The position numbers were made by a program, and so were the translations under genes. The notes under the pieces are model-generated. The model did no database searches. It saw only the letters and a list, made by a program, of their open reading frames with translations, and had not been told where the DNA came from. A stretch of 36,226 bases of DNA from Competibacter sp963695105 (GTDB lineage: Bacteria > Pseudomonadota > Gammaproteobacteria > Competibacterales > Competibacteraceae): contig CAVOGC010000018.1 in NCBI GenBank assembly GCA_963695105.1, positions 1-36,226 on the forward strand, read 5' to 3'. This document shows, piece after piece, positions 26,505-35,466 of this stretch (positions within the stretch are counted from its first letter, which is position 1; every line of letters begins with the position of its first letter).

Positions 26505-27941
26505 TCAGTGGTCCTTGATCCGTTCGTAACCGGCCAGCGCCTCGGCGCGGCTGGCGGCGAAATCCACCACCGGCGGCGGATAGTGCAATCCCGGCGTGAA
26601 GCCCGCCGCCTGCCGTTCGGCCGGCGACAATGTCCAGGGCCGATGGAGGGCCGGCGCGGGTAGCTTCGCCAGCTCCGGCGTCCACCGGCGGACATAGGCG
26701 CCGTCCGGGTCGAACTGCTCGCCCTGGCGGATCGGATTAAAAATACGGAAATAGGGCGCGGCGTCGGTGCCGCAGCCAGCGGTCCACTGCCAGCCGAGGG
26801 TGTTGCTGGCCAGATCGGCGTCCACCAGCGTGTCCCAGAACCAGCGCGCCCCTTCCCGCCAGGGGATGCGGCAGTTTTTCACCAGAAACGAGGCCACCAG
26901 CATCCGCACCCGGTTGTGCATCCAGCCGGTGCGCCAGAGCTGGCGCATCCCGGCGTCCACCATTGGGTAGCCGGTCCGACCCTGTTGCCAGGCACGCAGC
27001 AGATCGGCGTATTCCTCCCGCCACGGATAGGCGGCGAAGCGTTCCCGCATCGGTTGCTCCGGCGTGTGAGGCCAGTGATAGAGCACGTAATGCGCGAACT
27101 CCCGCCAGCCGATTTCCCGCAGATAGGTTTCCGCGCCCTGGTTTCCCAGTGGATCGCCGTTCGTGGCGCCGGCGACCGCGGCCCAGATCCGCCGGGGGCT
27201 GATTTCACCGAAATGCAGGTGTGGGGACAAGCGCGACACGCCGGCCCGGCCCGGCCAGTCGCGCCCTTGCCGGTAGCCGGCCAGCGCGGATTCGCAAAAC
27301 CGTTCCAGTTGCGCCTGCGCTCCCGTTTCGCCAGGCCGCCAGGCGGCGGCCAACCCATCATCCCAGCGAATGCGCGGTAGCAGATCCAGTGTCTCCAGCG
27401 ACAGCGAGTCCGGCCACTGCTCGGGACCGGGCAATGCTGGAACGGGTAGCGGCGCCGACGGTGGCAGCCGTTGCAGGCACGCCTTCCAGAACGGCGTAAA
27501 CACCTGATAAGGTTGCCCGTCGGGCTTCAGCAGGGTCCAGGGTTCGAGCAGCAGCGCGGCCTGGCTGCTTTCGGCCAGGACGCCATCCTCGCGCAGCGCG
27601 GTCTTGACCGCACGGTCGCGGGCGATGCTGGCCGGTTCGTACAGCCGGTTCCAATACACCGCCTTAGCGCCGGTTTCCCGCAGCAGCTCCCGCAGTGCCG
27701 CCAGGCTGTCGCCCCGTCGGACGATCAGGCGTGAGCCCTGCCGCCTCAGCGCTTGATCCAACGCGGCCAGGCTATGATGCAGCCACCAGCGGGACGCCGC
27801 GCCGGGTTCCCAGGGCGCGTCCTCGCGCGGGGCATGGATGTAGACCGGGATGATGTGCCGGTGCTCGGCCGCCGCGCGGCGCAGGGCGGGATGATCGCTA
27901 AGCCGCAGGTCGCGGCGGAGCCAGACGAGTGCGATGGACAT
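26505..27941 (-). CDS. phrB: Deoxyribodipyrimidine photolyase (class I)
   Basis: Photolyase repairs cyclobutane pyrimidine dimers with blue light. The 478 residues begin with the antenna domain (SIALVWLRRDLRLSDHPALR), then the FAD-binding helical domain with TGYPMVDAGMRQL, GWMHNRVRMLVASFLVKN and DADLASNTLGWQW. The latter holds the Asn and Trp residues of the flavin site and electron path. The C-terminus has the typical FDPDGAYVRRWTPEL. It is divergent from bfd. A cryptochrome of the same family is less likely given the intact photolyase motifs. Confidence 0.95.
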   Translation of the reverse strand: MSIALVWLRRDLRLSDHPALRRAAAEHRHIIPVYIHAPREDAPWEPGAASRWWLHHSLAALDQALRRQGSRLIVRRGDSLAALRELLRETGAKAVYWNRLYEPASIARDRAVKTALREDGVLAESSQAALLLEPWTLLKPDGQPYQVFTPFWKACLQRLPPSAPLPVPALPGPEQWPDSLSLETLDLLPRIRWDDGLAAAWRPGETGAQAQLERFCESALAGYRQGRDWPGRAGVSRLSPHLHFGEISPRRIWAAVAGATNGDPLGNQGAETYLREIGWREFAHYVLYHWPHTPEQPMRERFAAYPWREEYADLLRAWQQGRTGYPMVDAGMRQLWRTGWMHNRVRMLVASFLVKNCRIPWREGARWFWDTLVDADLASNTLGWQWTAGCGTDAAPYFRIFNPIRQGEQFDPDGAYVRRWTPELAKLPAPALHRPWTLSPAERQAAGFTPGLHYPPPVVDFAASRAEALAGYERIKDH

Positions 27942-28060
27942 GGCGGGCGAGTCGGGTCTAGGGTGGAGAGTCGATGGGATTCGGCAACCAAACCGGTTGC
28001 GGGCAGTCTTTAGGGTGATCGGTCAAGGTTCTTTCAGTTCAACCGGGGAGGATGATTTCC

Positions 28061-28333
28061 ATGTTTTTGTGCATCTGCAAGTCGGTTTCCGACAAACAAG
28101 TCCGCGAGGCGGTCGATCAAGGCGCCCGCACCATCGGCGACGTCAGCGCCCGCTTTGGGCTCGGCGCCGAATGCGGCAAGTGCCTGGACGACGTGCGCCA
28201 GTTTCTCGATGCCTGTTTGCTTGCCCCACCATCGACCCCAACGGCTGCCAAGGCGGCGGTTGAGGTCGCGCCGCCGCGGGCTGCGTCCGAACCCGTCCCG
28301 CAGCGAGCAGCCTGGTTTGCCGTGGACTTATGA
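28061..28333 (+). CDS. bfd: Bacterioferritin-associated ferredoxin
   Basis: Bfd is a [2Fe-2S] protein that reduces bacterioferritin-stored iron for release. The four ligands are Cys4, Cys6, Cys38 and Cys41 (FLCIC ... GAECGKC). An ATG at 28052 touches the strong GGGGAGG site (28045-28051) and cannot use it; the ATG at 28061 is correctly spaced. The core ends near residue 52. About 38 further Pro/Ala-rich residues (APPSTPTAAKA ... AAWFAVDL) are unusual for the family. bfr follows after 19 bases, so the pair forms an iron-storage operon, probably iron-controlled, though I see no clear Fur box. Confidence 0.92.
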   Translation: MFLCICKSVSDKQVREAVDQGARTIGDVSARFGLGAECGKCLDDVRQFLDACLLAPPSTPTAAKAAVEVAPPRAASEPVPQRAAWFAVDL

Positions 28334-28352
28334 TTTCCGGGAGAACGATCCA

Positions 28353-28817
28353 ATGAAAGGCGACGCCAAGGTCATTGAGTACCTGAACAAGGCCCTCAGA
28401 AACGAATTGACCGCCATCAACCAGTATTTCCTGCACGCTCGCATGTTCGACAACTGGGGATTCGGCAAATTGGGCAAGCACGAATACGATGAGTCGATCG
28501 ACGAGATGAAGCACGCCGACCGGCTGGTAATGCGGATTTTGGATTTGGAGGGGCTACCCAACTTGCAGGATCTCGGCAAGCTTTACATCGGCGAAAACGT
28601 CGAGGAAATCTTCCAGGGAGATCTCAAGCTCGAATACGACGCACACCCGTTGTATCGGGAAGCCATCGGCTACTGCGAGAGCCGCGCCGACTACGTCACT
28701 CGCGATCTGCTGGCGGCCATCCTTGCCAGCGAGGAAGAACACATCGGTTGGTTGGAAACCCAGTTGGCGCTGATTGGACGCCTGGGGTTACCCAATTACC
28801 TGCAAGCTCAGATGTGA
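28353..28817 (+). CDS. bfr: Bacterioferritin
   Basis: Bfr is the haem-containing ferritin cage that oxidises Fe(II) and stores Fe(III). The 154 residues include the ferroxidase ligands (Glu18 in RNELTAINQY, Glu51 and His54 in DEMKHADR, Glu127-type in ASEEEHIGW) and the haem ligand Met52. The frame runs back through bfd, but the ATG at 28353 has GGGAG upstream and gives the standard MKGDAKVIEYLNKAL. Confidence 0.96.
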   Translation: MKGDAKVIEYLNKALRNELTAINQYFLHARMFDNWGFGKLGKHEYDESIDEMKHADRLVMRILDLEGLPNLQDLGKLYIGENVEEIFQGDLKLEYDAHPLYREAIGYCESRADYVTRDLLAAILASEEEHIGWLETQLALIGRLGLPNYLQAQM

Positions 28818-28819
28818 GG

Positions 28820-28845
28820 CCGCACCCGGCGCGCGCCGGATGCGG
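28820..28845 (+). terminator. Hairpin directly after bfr
   Basis: CCGCA (28820-28824) with TGCGG (28841-28845) and CCGGC (28826-28830) with GCCGG (28835-28839) form a ten-pair stem with one mismatch and a GCGC loop, starting three bases past the bfr stop. No T-run follows, so it may be a Rho-aided end or a stabiliser. Confidence 0.4.
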
Positions 28846-28976
28846 GTCGGACTGCTGTAGACGGTGGTTTCGTGCTACGATTCCACCGAATGGTCTGTCG
28901 TGCCAAACCAACTTAATCCGCCGGGGCGCCCCGCCGCGCCTCGGCTATCAGAACGAAGAATTTAGGGGAGTCGCCG

Positions 28977-30257
28977 ATGCTGATCTATAACCTCTTTCCC
29001 TTGCTGGCAGGGCCTTTCGGGGACTGGGAACCACACTTCGAGCGGGCCGCCGACATGGGTTTCGACTGGATTTTCGTCAATCCAGTCCAGAAACCCGGTT
29101 CCTCGGGCAGCCTCTATTCCATCGCCGACTACTTTAAACTCAATCCCTTGATGGTGGACCCGACGTCCAAGCTTTCCCCCGAGCAGCAGATCCAGGGAGC
29201 GCTTGCCGCCGCCGACCGGCTGGGTCTCAAGGTGATGGTGGACCTGGTGATCAACCACTGTGCCTTCGACTCCGAACTGACGCGCCAGCACCGCGAGTGG
29301 TTCGTGCAGGAAAACGGCGAGATCGCTCACCCGTTCTGCATGGAGGACGGCCACAAGGTGGTGTGGGGTGATCTGGTTCGTTTCAATCACCAGCACAGCT
29401 CCGATCCGGAAGGGCTATACCGCTACTGTTACCAGATTGTCGAATACCTGCTGGAACTGGGATTCAAGGGCTTCCGCTGCGATGCGGCCTATCAGATTCC
29501 CGGTCATATCTGGGGACGGCTGATCCGCGAGATCCGGCAAAAATATCCGGATACGGTATTTACCGCCGAGACTCTGGGTTGCACCGCCGACCAGACCAAG
29601 CAGACCGCCCAGGCTGGTTTCGATTATGTATTCAATAGCTCCAAGTGGTGGGATTTCCATGGGGCCTGGTTACTGGAGCAGTATCAACTGGTCCGCGACA
29701 TCGCCCCGTCCATCAGCTTCGCCGAAAGCCACGATACCGACCGGCTGTTCCAGGAGGTCAACGGCAACGTGGCGGCGATGAAGCAGCGCTATTTGTTCTC
29801 CGCGCTGTTTTCCGCCGGCGTCATGATGCCGATGGGGTTCGAGTATGGGTTCCGTCGCCGCCTGCATGTGGTCAACACCCGCCCCGGCGACTGGGAACAA
29901 CCCAACGCCGATTTGTGCGAGTTCATCACCGCCGTCAATGCGATCAAGCGCCAGTACTCCATCTTCCGCGAGGAGTCCCCGACCACGATCCTGCCCTACC
30001 AGAATCCCAATATTCTGCTCATGTGGAAAGCATCGATCCGCACCCACGAAGAAGCGCTGATCATTCTCAATAAAGATCCCTGGAACCATCAGTACTTCTA
30101 TGCCGAAAATCTGGGCACCTACATCCAGGCTGGCGCCCCGCTGCTGGATGTGTCGCCGGAACATACCCTGGAATACATTCCCCGGCCCTTCGGTTACGAT
30201 TTGCGACCAGGCCAGGCTTTCGTGATGGTCGCCAGCCGCGATCATCTGCCGGCTTAA
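28977..30257 (+). CDS. GH13 (alpha-amylase family) alpha-glucan enzyme
   Basis: The 426-residue cytosolic protein (no signal peptide) has a complete GH13 active site: DLVINH (Asp89-His94), the nucleophile Asp169 in GFRCDAAY, the acid/base Glu198 in TAETLG and Asp253 in ESHDTDR. It lacks the N-terminal extra domain of GlgB and GlgX. The fold start (YNLFPLLAGPFGDW, WIFVNPVQKPGSSGSLYSIADY) and LTRQHREWF recall the catalytic part of GlgE-type maltosyltransferases, but the shorter length makes specificity uncertain; a glucan hydrolase or transglycosylase is equally possible. GGGGAG precedes the ATG. It opens the cluster with glgA and two GH57 genes. Confidence 0.88.
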   Translation: MLIYNLFPLLAGPFGDWEPHFERAADMGFDWIFVNPVQKPGSSGSLYSIADYFKLNPLMVDPTSKLSPEQQIQGALAAADRLGLKVMVDLVINHCAFDSELTRQHREWFVQENGEIAHPFCMEDGHKVVWGDLVRFNHQHSSDPEGLYRYCYQIVEYLLELGFKGFRCDAAYQIPGHIWGRLIREIRQKYPDTVFTAETLGCTADQTKQTAQAGFDYVFNSSKWWDFHGAWLLEQYQLVRDIAPSISFAESHDTDRLFQEVNGNVAAMKQRYLFSALFSAGVMMPMGFEYGFRRRLHVVNTRPGDWEQPNADLCEFITAVNAIKRQYSIFREESPTTILPYQNPNILLMWKASIRTHEEALIILNKDPWNHQYFYAENLGTYIQAGAPLLDVSPEHTLEYIPRPFGYDLRPGQAFVMVASRDHLPA

Positions 30258-30364
30258 CGGGAAGAGGCGCGCGGGCGCGGCTCGAGTCTTCATTCTGGAA
30301 TTAGGGGGGTGGCCCGGGCTGCCGCGTCCGGCCCAGGAACCCGAAATATAAAGGACGGCAGTTT

Positions 30365-31837
30365 ATGTATATCGTTCAAATTGCTACTGAATGCGCCCCC
30401 GTGGCCAAAGTTGGCGGGTTGGCGGATGTGATTTTCGGCCTGAGCCGGGAGCTGGAAATTCGCGGCAACGAAGTCCACATCATCCTGCCGAAGTACGACT
30501 GCATGCGCTATGACCAGATCTGGGGTCTGCAAGTCTGCATGAAGGATTTGTGGGTTCCCTGGTACAACGGCGCCGTGCATTGCTCGGTGTGGTTCGGCTT
30601 TGTCCACGGCCGCAAATGTTTCTTCATCGAGCCGCATTCCCCGGACAACTTTTTCAACCGCGGACACTTCTACGGTTTCTCGGATGATGTCAGCCGATTT
30701 GCGTTCTTCAGCAAGGCGGCTTTGGAATTCCTGCTCAAGGATAATCGTCGTCCCGATATCATCCACTGCCACGACTGGCAAACCGGGTTGGTGCCGGTGC
30801 TGTTGTTCGAGCAGTACGCGCATGGCGGGCTGAGCTCGCAACGAGTCTGCTACACCATCCACAACTTCAAGCATCAGGGCCTGACCGGCGAGTACGTGCT
30901 GTGGGCGACCGGCCTGACCAATATTGCCCACTATTTCAACTTCGACCGGTTGCGCGATAACTTCAACCCCACCGCCGTCAGCTTAATGAAGGGCGGTATC
31001 GTCTACTCGAATTTCGTGACCACGGTATCGCCGACCCACTCGCACGAGGCGCGCTTCACCGATCAGGGCGGCGGGCTGAACCATACGCTGGATGTGCATC
31101 AGAGCAAATTCGGCGGGGTGTTGAATGGTATCGATTACGATATCTGGAATCCGGAAATCGACCCGCATATTCCCAGCCGCTACGGCATCGACACCTTGGA
31201 TGACAAATACGCCAACAAGGAGGCGCTGCGCGACCGGCTGTGGCTGAGCAAGGAATTTAAACCGATCATTGCCTACGTTGGCCGGCTCGACAGCCAGAAA
31301 GGCGTCCATCTAATTCATCACGCCATTTTCTATGCCCTGCGCAACAACGCCCAGTTCGTGTTGCTCGGCTCCAGTCCGGACCCGCACATCAACCATCACT
31401 TCTGGAACCTGAAGCGCCATCTCAACGACAGCCCGGATTGTCACCTGGAGTTGGGTTTCGACGAGGAGCTGTCGCACCTGATCTATGCCGGGGCGGACAT
31501 GGTGGTCATGCCCAGTCTGTTCGAACCCTGCGGATTGACCCAGATGATCGCGCTGAAATACGGCACGGTGCCGATCGTGCGCGAAGTTGGCGGCCTCAAG
31601 GACACGGTGTTCGACAAGGATTACTCCCACAAGCCGTTCGAGGAGCGCAATGGCTATGTCTTCCATGGGGCCGATCATGCCGGCATCGAGTCGGCCATGC
31701 ATCGTGCCATTGCCCTGTGGCATAACTATCCGGACGATTTCCGCCGCATGATCATCCACGGCATGAGCTACGATTATTCGTGGGCCCGGCCGGGCCAGGA
31801 TTACCTGAACATCTACGAGCACATCCGTTGTAAATGA
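30365..31837 (+). CDS. glgA: Glycogen synthase (GT5)
   Basis: GlgA adds glucose from ADP-glucose to the non-reducing ends of glycogen. The 490 residues show the N-terminal ADP-glucose-binding KVGGL motif (Lys15), PDIIHCHDWQTGLVP, VTTVSPTHSHE, GGVLNGIDYDIWNPE, and the C-terminal GT-B domain with YVGRLDSQKGVHL, MPSLFEPCGLTQMIALKYGTVPIV and GGLKDTV. AAAGGA precedes the ATG. It lies 107 bases after the GH13 gene. glgC, which would supply ADP-glucose, is not in the window. Confidence 0.96.
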   Translation: MYIVQIATECAPVAKVGGLADVIFGLSRELEIRGNEVHIILPKYDCMRYDQIWGLQVCMKDLWVPWYNGAVHCSVWFGFVHGRKCFFIEPHSPDNFFNRGHFYGFSDDVSRFAFFSKAALEFLLKDNRRPDIIHCHDWQTGLVPVLLFEQYAHGGLSSQRVCYTIHNFKHQGLTGEYVLWATGLTNIAHYFNFDRLRDNFNPTAVSLMKGGIVYSNFVTTVSPTHSHEARFTDQGGGLNHTLDVHQSKFGGVLNGIDYDIWNPEIDPHIPSRYGIDTLDDKYANKEALRDRLWLSKEFKPIIAYVGRLDSQKGVHLIHHAIFYALRNNAQFVLLGSSPDPHINHHFWNLKRHLNDSPDCHLELGFDEELSHLIYAGADMVVMPSLFEPCGLTQMIALKYGTVPIVREVGGLKDTVFDKDYSHKPFEERNGYVFHGADHAGIESAMHRAIALWHNYPDDFRRMIIHGMSYDYSWARPGQDYLNIYEHIRCK

Positions 31838-31952
31838 ATGATCGGGCGCATCGCCGTCGCCGGTGGTCGCGCCCGGGATTGCATGGGGTCCAGGCGCCGG
31901 GCCAGCCGCCGGTCCCCGTTTCATCCAGCCATTGCCCAGGAGAATGCCACGC

Positions 31953-33416
31953 ATGAGCCAGCTTCCAGAGTACGTTGACGGTTTACCGAATATCTGCGGT
32001 TCGGAGCCGCTCGTGGAAGAGACCTTGCGCGCCGGTCGCGCTCGCCCGGTGTTTCTGCCGGAAAGCCGCGTTGATTTCGGTCACATTCGCGCCGCCTGCG
32101 CCATCGCCCTGCACATGCATCAGCCCTTGATTCCGGCGGGCGGCGGCGATTTGCACACCGCGGCCATCATCAGCAATCTCCAGTACATGATGGAGAACCA
32201 GGGTATTGGTGATAATTATAATGCGCCTGTGTTTCATTGGTGCTACAAGCGCATCGGTGAGTTTGTCCCGCAATTGATCGAGGAGGGCAAGGAACCGCGA
32301 GTGATGCTGGAATATTCCGGCACGCTGTTCCACGGCTTGCGGGCCATGGGCCTGCACGATGCGCTCGATGCGCTCAAGAACGCGACCTGCAATCCGGCCT
32401 ACCGGCGGGGGGTGGAATGGCTGGGTTGTCCGTGGGGCCACGCGGTGGCGCCTTCGACACCGGCGCAGGATTTCCGCCTCCACGTCAAGGCCTGGCAACA
32501 GCATTTCGCCGCCATCTTCGGGTTGGAGGCACTGGAGCGGGTGCGTGGGTTTTCGCCCTCGGAAATGGCTCTGCCCAATCATCCCGATCTTGCCTACGAG
32601 TACATCAAGACCCTGGTGGACTGCGGTTATCAATGGCTGCTGGTGCAGGAACACACCGTGGAGCGGCCGGAGAACGGTTGGGGGCCGGAGAAAAAACACC
32701 TGCCGCACCGGTTGGTCTGCACCAATTCCAAGGGCGAAACGGTCAGCATCATCGCCATCATCAAGACCCAGGGCAGCGACACCAAGCTGGTGGCGCAGAT
32801 GCAGCCCTACTACGAAGCCAAGAGCCTGTCGCGCTGGGAACTGGCGGGAAAATCGGTGCCGCCGCTGGTGACCCAGATCGCCGACGGCGAGAACGGCGGG
32901 GTGATGATGAACGAGTTCCCCGGCAAGTTTTTCGATTCGGTGAACGAGGCTTCGGGGTCCGACGTGCCGTTCATGAACGCCACCGAGTATCTGGAGCATC
33001 TGTTTGCCCTGGGGATCAAGGAAGCCGACCTGCCGGCGCTCCAACCACAGTTCCAGAAACGGATCTGGGATCGGTTCCAGCCGGGCGACGGACCGGAAAA
33101 GCTGGAGAAGGTCATCGCCGAACTCAAGCAGGAAGACGGCCGCTTCCACATGGAGGGCGGCAGTTGGACCAACGATATTTCCTGGGTGCGCGGCTACGAC
33201 AACGTGCTCGGGCCGATGGAAAAGGCCAGCTCGCAATTCTTCGAGAAGGTGTTGAAGCCGAAGATCCCGCCCAGCGACCCGCGCTTTCGCAATGCGCTGT
33301 TCCACCTGATGTGTTCGCAGACCAGTTGCTATCGCTACTGGGGCCAAGGGCTGTGGACCGATTACGGCCGCGAAATCTGCCGGCGGGCCAGCAGCATCGT
33401 CGAAACCGATTTTTAG
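31953..33416 (+). CDS. GH57 alpha-glucan enzyme (first of two)
   Basis: The 487-residue cytosolic protein shows the GH57 regions: MHQP (His56) after an N-terminal extension of about 50 residues, WGHAV (161-165), the nucleophile region GFSPSEMAL with Glu204, and DGENGG (311-316) with the acid/base-type Asp311. GH57 holds amylases, 4-alpha-glucanotransferases and branching enzymes; which of these it is cannot be read off. Two in-frame ATGs lie upstream, but only the one at 31953 is well spaced from AGGAG (31938-31942). It lies 115 bases after glgA. Confidence 0.87.
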   Translation: MSQLPEYVDGLPNICGSEPLVEETLRAGRARPVFLPESRVDFGHIRAACAIALHMHQPLIPAGGGDLHTAAIISNLQYMMENQGIGDNYNAPVFHWCYKRIGEFVPQLIEEGKEPRVMLEYSGTLFHGLRAMGLHDALDALKNATCNPAYRRGVEWLGCPWGHAVAPSTPAQDFRLHVKAWQQHFAAIFGLEALERVRGFSPSEMALPNHPDLAYEYIKTLVDCGYQWLLVQEHTVERPENGWGPEKKHLPHRLVCTNSKGETVSIIAIIKTQGSDTKLVAQMQPYYEAKSLSRWELAGKSVPPLVTQIADGENGGVMMNEFPGKFFDSVNEASGSDVPFMNATEYLEHLFALGIKEADLPALQPQFQKRIWDRFQPGDGPEKLEKVIAELKQEDGRFHMEGGSWTNDISWVRGYDNVLGPMEKASSQFFEKVLKPKIPPSDPRFRNALFHLMCSQTSCYRYWGQGLWTDYGREICRRASSIVETDF

Positions 33417-33534
33417 CCGTCCAGGCCATTCCGCCATGCCGGTTTCCGATTTATCATTATAAAAAGTAGGGTCGCGCGAGCGCCGGGATCTTCCCGGCGC
33501 CGGTTGCCGACGAACCACGGGAGGAAGCTGAATC

Positions 33535-34722
33535 ATGGCGGACACCTTCTATCATGCCCTGGTGCTGAATCTGCACCAACCGCCCGGTAATCTGGAGCAT
33601 TTGTGGGAGCACAATGAATGGGAGGCCAGGGAAATTCTGTTTGCCATGGACCGCATTCCCCGTTCGCTGTGGGATTACCAGGACATTGGCCGGGTTCACC
33701 TGGCGCTGTCCGGCACCTTATTGGAGGTACTGTCGAATCCGGACTTTCAGAACCGGGTGTACGGGGCCGTCGATTGCGGCTCGTTGCTCTGGTATCTGCA
33801 AAATAACCGGGTCATCGATATTCTCGGCGGCGCTTACTATCACCCCGTGCTGCCGCTGATCCCTCCGGCCGATTGGGAGGCTCACCTGGACCGCTGGCAG
33901 GGGACTTCCCGCCATCTATTCTTCCGCGGCAATTTTCAGGGGTTCTGGCCGCCGGAGATGGGGTTCTGCATGGAGATGATCCCCCTGCTGCGCCGACTGG
34001 GTTACCGCTTCGTGCTGGTGGATTGCGAGCATGTGCAAGCCGTCACGCCAATGAGCTGGCAGGAGTTGCGCTACCAGCCGCACATTGCCCGGTTCGGCGG
34101 CGAGGAAATCGTCGTGATCGTGCGGGACCGGGATCTGTCGAATGCCCAGGAGTCGGGCATGGAACTGGAATGGTTCGTGCGGGAGGTCCAGGAGCGGGCG
34201 AAGGGTTGCGGTTTCGCGCCGCTGGTGACCACCTGCAGCGACGGCGAAAATGGTGGCTGGTTTCGCAACGTCACGCCCGGCAGCAACTTCTGGGACGCCT
34301 TTTACAAGCCGTTGTTGAATGCGGCGCGCGCCGGCCAGCATTCGATTGAACCGGTCTTTATCAAGGATTATCTCGACCGGTTCGGTGTCAGCGGCGAAGT
34401 CACGGTCGGGCCGGGCGCGTGGAACACCGGCTGGCATGATGGCCGTGGTTTCGTCCAATGGAATGGTTCGCAGGCGCAGCAGGATGCGCTGACGCGGGTC
34501 GACGAGATCAGTCAGGCCGTGCATGCCGCGCTGCGTAACGCCGCCCATATCGGTTCGCGTAATCCGGAGTTGCTCGACCTGCTGGAGGGTGCGCACTGGC
34601 GGGTGTTGCGGGCGGAAACCAGTTGCAATTTCTTCTGGGGCGACGCTTGGGTGATGCGTTGCCATGCTGATCTGGACCAGGCTTGCGAATACCTGGAGCG
34701 AGCCAACGCCTGTTTCGTCTGA
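33535..34722 (+). CDS. GH57 alpha-glucan enzyme (second of two)
   Basis: This 395-residue GH57 protein is shorter than its neighbour and not a close copy of it. Visible regions are LHQPPG (His14), ILGGAYYHPVLPL (96-108, with His103), the nucleophile region GFWPPEMGF with Glu141, and CSDGENGGW (from 234, Asp236). The C-terminal part is helical (SQAVHAALRNAAH, LLEGAHWRVLRAETSC), as in the GH57 helical bundle domain. A GGGAGG site precedes the ATG. It ends the glucan cluster and is convergent with the next gene. Confidence 0.87.
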   Translation: MADTFYHALVLNLHQPPGNLEHLWEHNEWEAREILFAMDRIPRSLWDYQDIGRVHLALSGTLLEVLSNPDFQNRVYGAVDCGSLLWYLQNNRVIDILGGAYYHPVLPLIPPADWEAHLDRWQGTSRHLFFRGNFQGFWPPEMGFCMEMIPLLRRLGYRFVLVDCEHVQAVTPMSWQELRYQPHIARFGGEEIVVIVRDRDLSNAQESGMELEWFVREVQERAKGCGFAPLVTTCSDGENGGWFRNVTPGSNFWDAFYKPLLNAARAGQHSIEPVFIKDYLDRFGVSGEVTVGPGAWNTGWHDGRGFVQWNGSQAQQDALTRVDEISQAVHAALRNAAHIGSRNPELLDLLEGAHWRVLRAETSCNFFWGDAWVMRCHADLDQACEYLERANACFV

Positions 34723-34739
34723 ACGAATCCGTCGGGGAG

Positions 34740-34768
34740 GGGGTGGTCGGCAACCGCTTGGCCCCCCT
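34740..34768. terminator. G/C-rich inverted repeat between convergent genes
   Basis: GGGGG (34740-34744) faces CCCCCC (34763-34768) with an inner CGG/CCG pair, in the 57-base gap between the second GH57 gene and the convergent thioredoxin gene. It has the right place for a two-way terminator but no U-tract. Confidence 0.3.
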
Positions 34769-34779
34769 GTTCCCGGGCG

Positions 34780-35280
34780 TTACAGCATCTCCGCAATCGT
34801 GTTCCGCAGTTCGGACATGTCCAGTAATCCCAATCGATATTGCACGATGCGTCCCTCCGGCGAGACCAGCACCGAAGTGGGGGTCAGTCGCACGTTGTCG
34901 AATTCGCGGGCGATGCGCTCCTCGCTATCGAGGACGATGGGGTAGGGAATTTGCCGTTGCCGCGCCATGGCGCGTACCTGCTCCGGCGGATCGTAGGCCA
35001 TGGCGACCCCGATGATTTCCAGCCCTTTTGGGTTGAGCTCCCGATATAGCTCAGTCAAGTGCGGTATTTCCTCGACGCAGGACGGGCAGGTCGTCGCCCA
35101 AAACGTGACCAGCACCGGCTGGCCGCGCAGTTGCTCCAGAGTCAGGGTGCGGCCGTCCAGGGTTTGACCGACCAGCGGCGGCGCCGCGCGCAGGCCGGCG
35201 GGCATGAACCAGATTGCGGCGAATGCCAGAATCACCACCAGCGCGAGGCCGGCGATGACGGTTTCTTTGTGCAATTTCAC
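34780..35280 (-). CDS. Membrane-anchored TlpA-like thioredoxin
   Basis: The 166-residue protein has an uncleaved-type N-terminal helix (about residues 8-26) and a periplasmic TlpA-family domain with the redox motif WATTCPSC (Cys65, Cys68) and the cis-Pro loop VRLTPTSVLVSPEG. It is expected to act in periplasmic thiol exchange. The frame is open to 35358, but GTG at 35278-35280 is well spaced from GGGAGA and starts just before the membrane helix, so it is preferred. It differs in sequence from the other TlpA-like protein at 8155-8670. Confidence 0.87.
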   Translation of the reverse strand: MKLHKETVIAGLALVVILAFAAIWFMPAGLRAAPPLVGQTLDGRTLTLEQLRGQPVLVTFWATTCPSCVEEIPHLTELYRELNPKGLEIIGVAMAYDPPEQVRAMARQRQIPYPIVLDSEERIAREFDNVRLTPTSVLVSPEGRIVQYRLGLLDMSELRNTIAEML

Positions 35281-35466
35281 GGCAAGGATCTCCCGCTGCG
35301 AGGGGTGGCGGTGGAGGCTGGCTAAAACGGGACCAGCGCCGGAATGAGACCGCCGCAACCGGCAAAAGTGGCGACGCGATTATGCCAGAACGCGCTGGGT
35401 TTGCGCGGGATGACCAACCCCGTATGATGCGCGTTTTCCAGTCATTGATTGCGGATGGGCTGAAAC

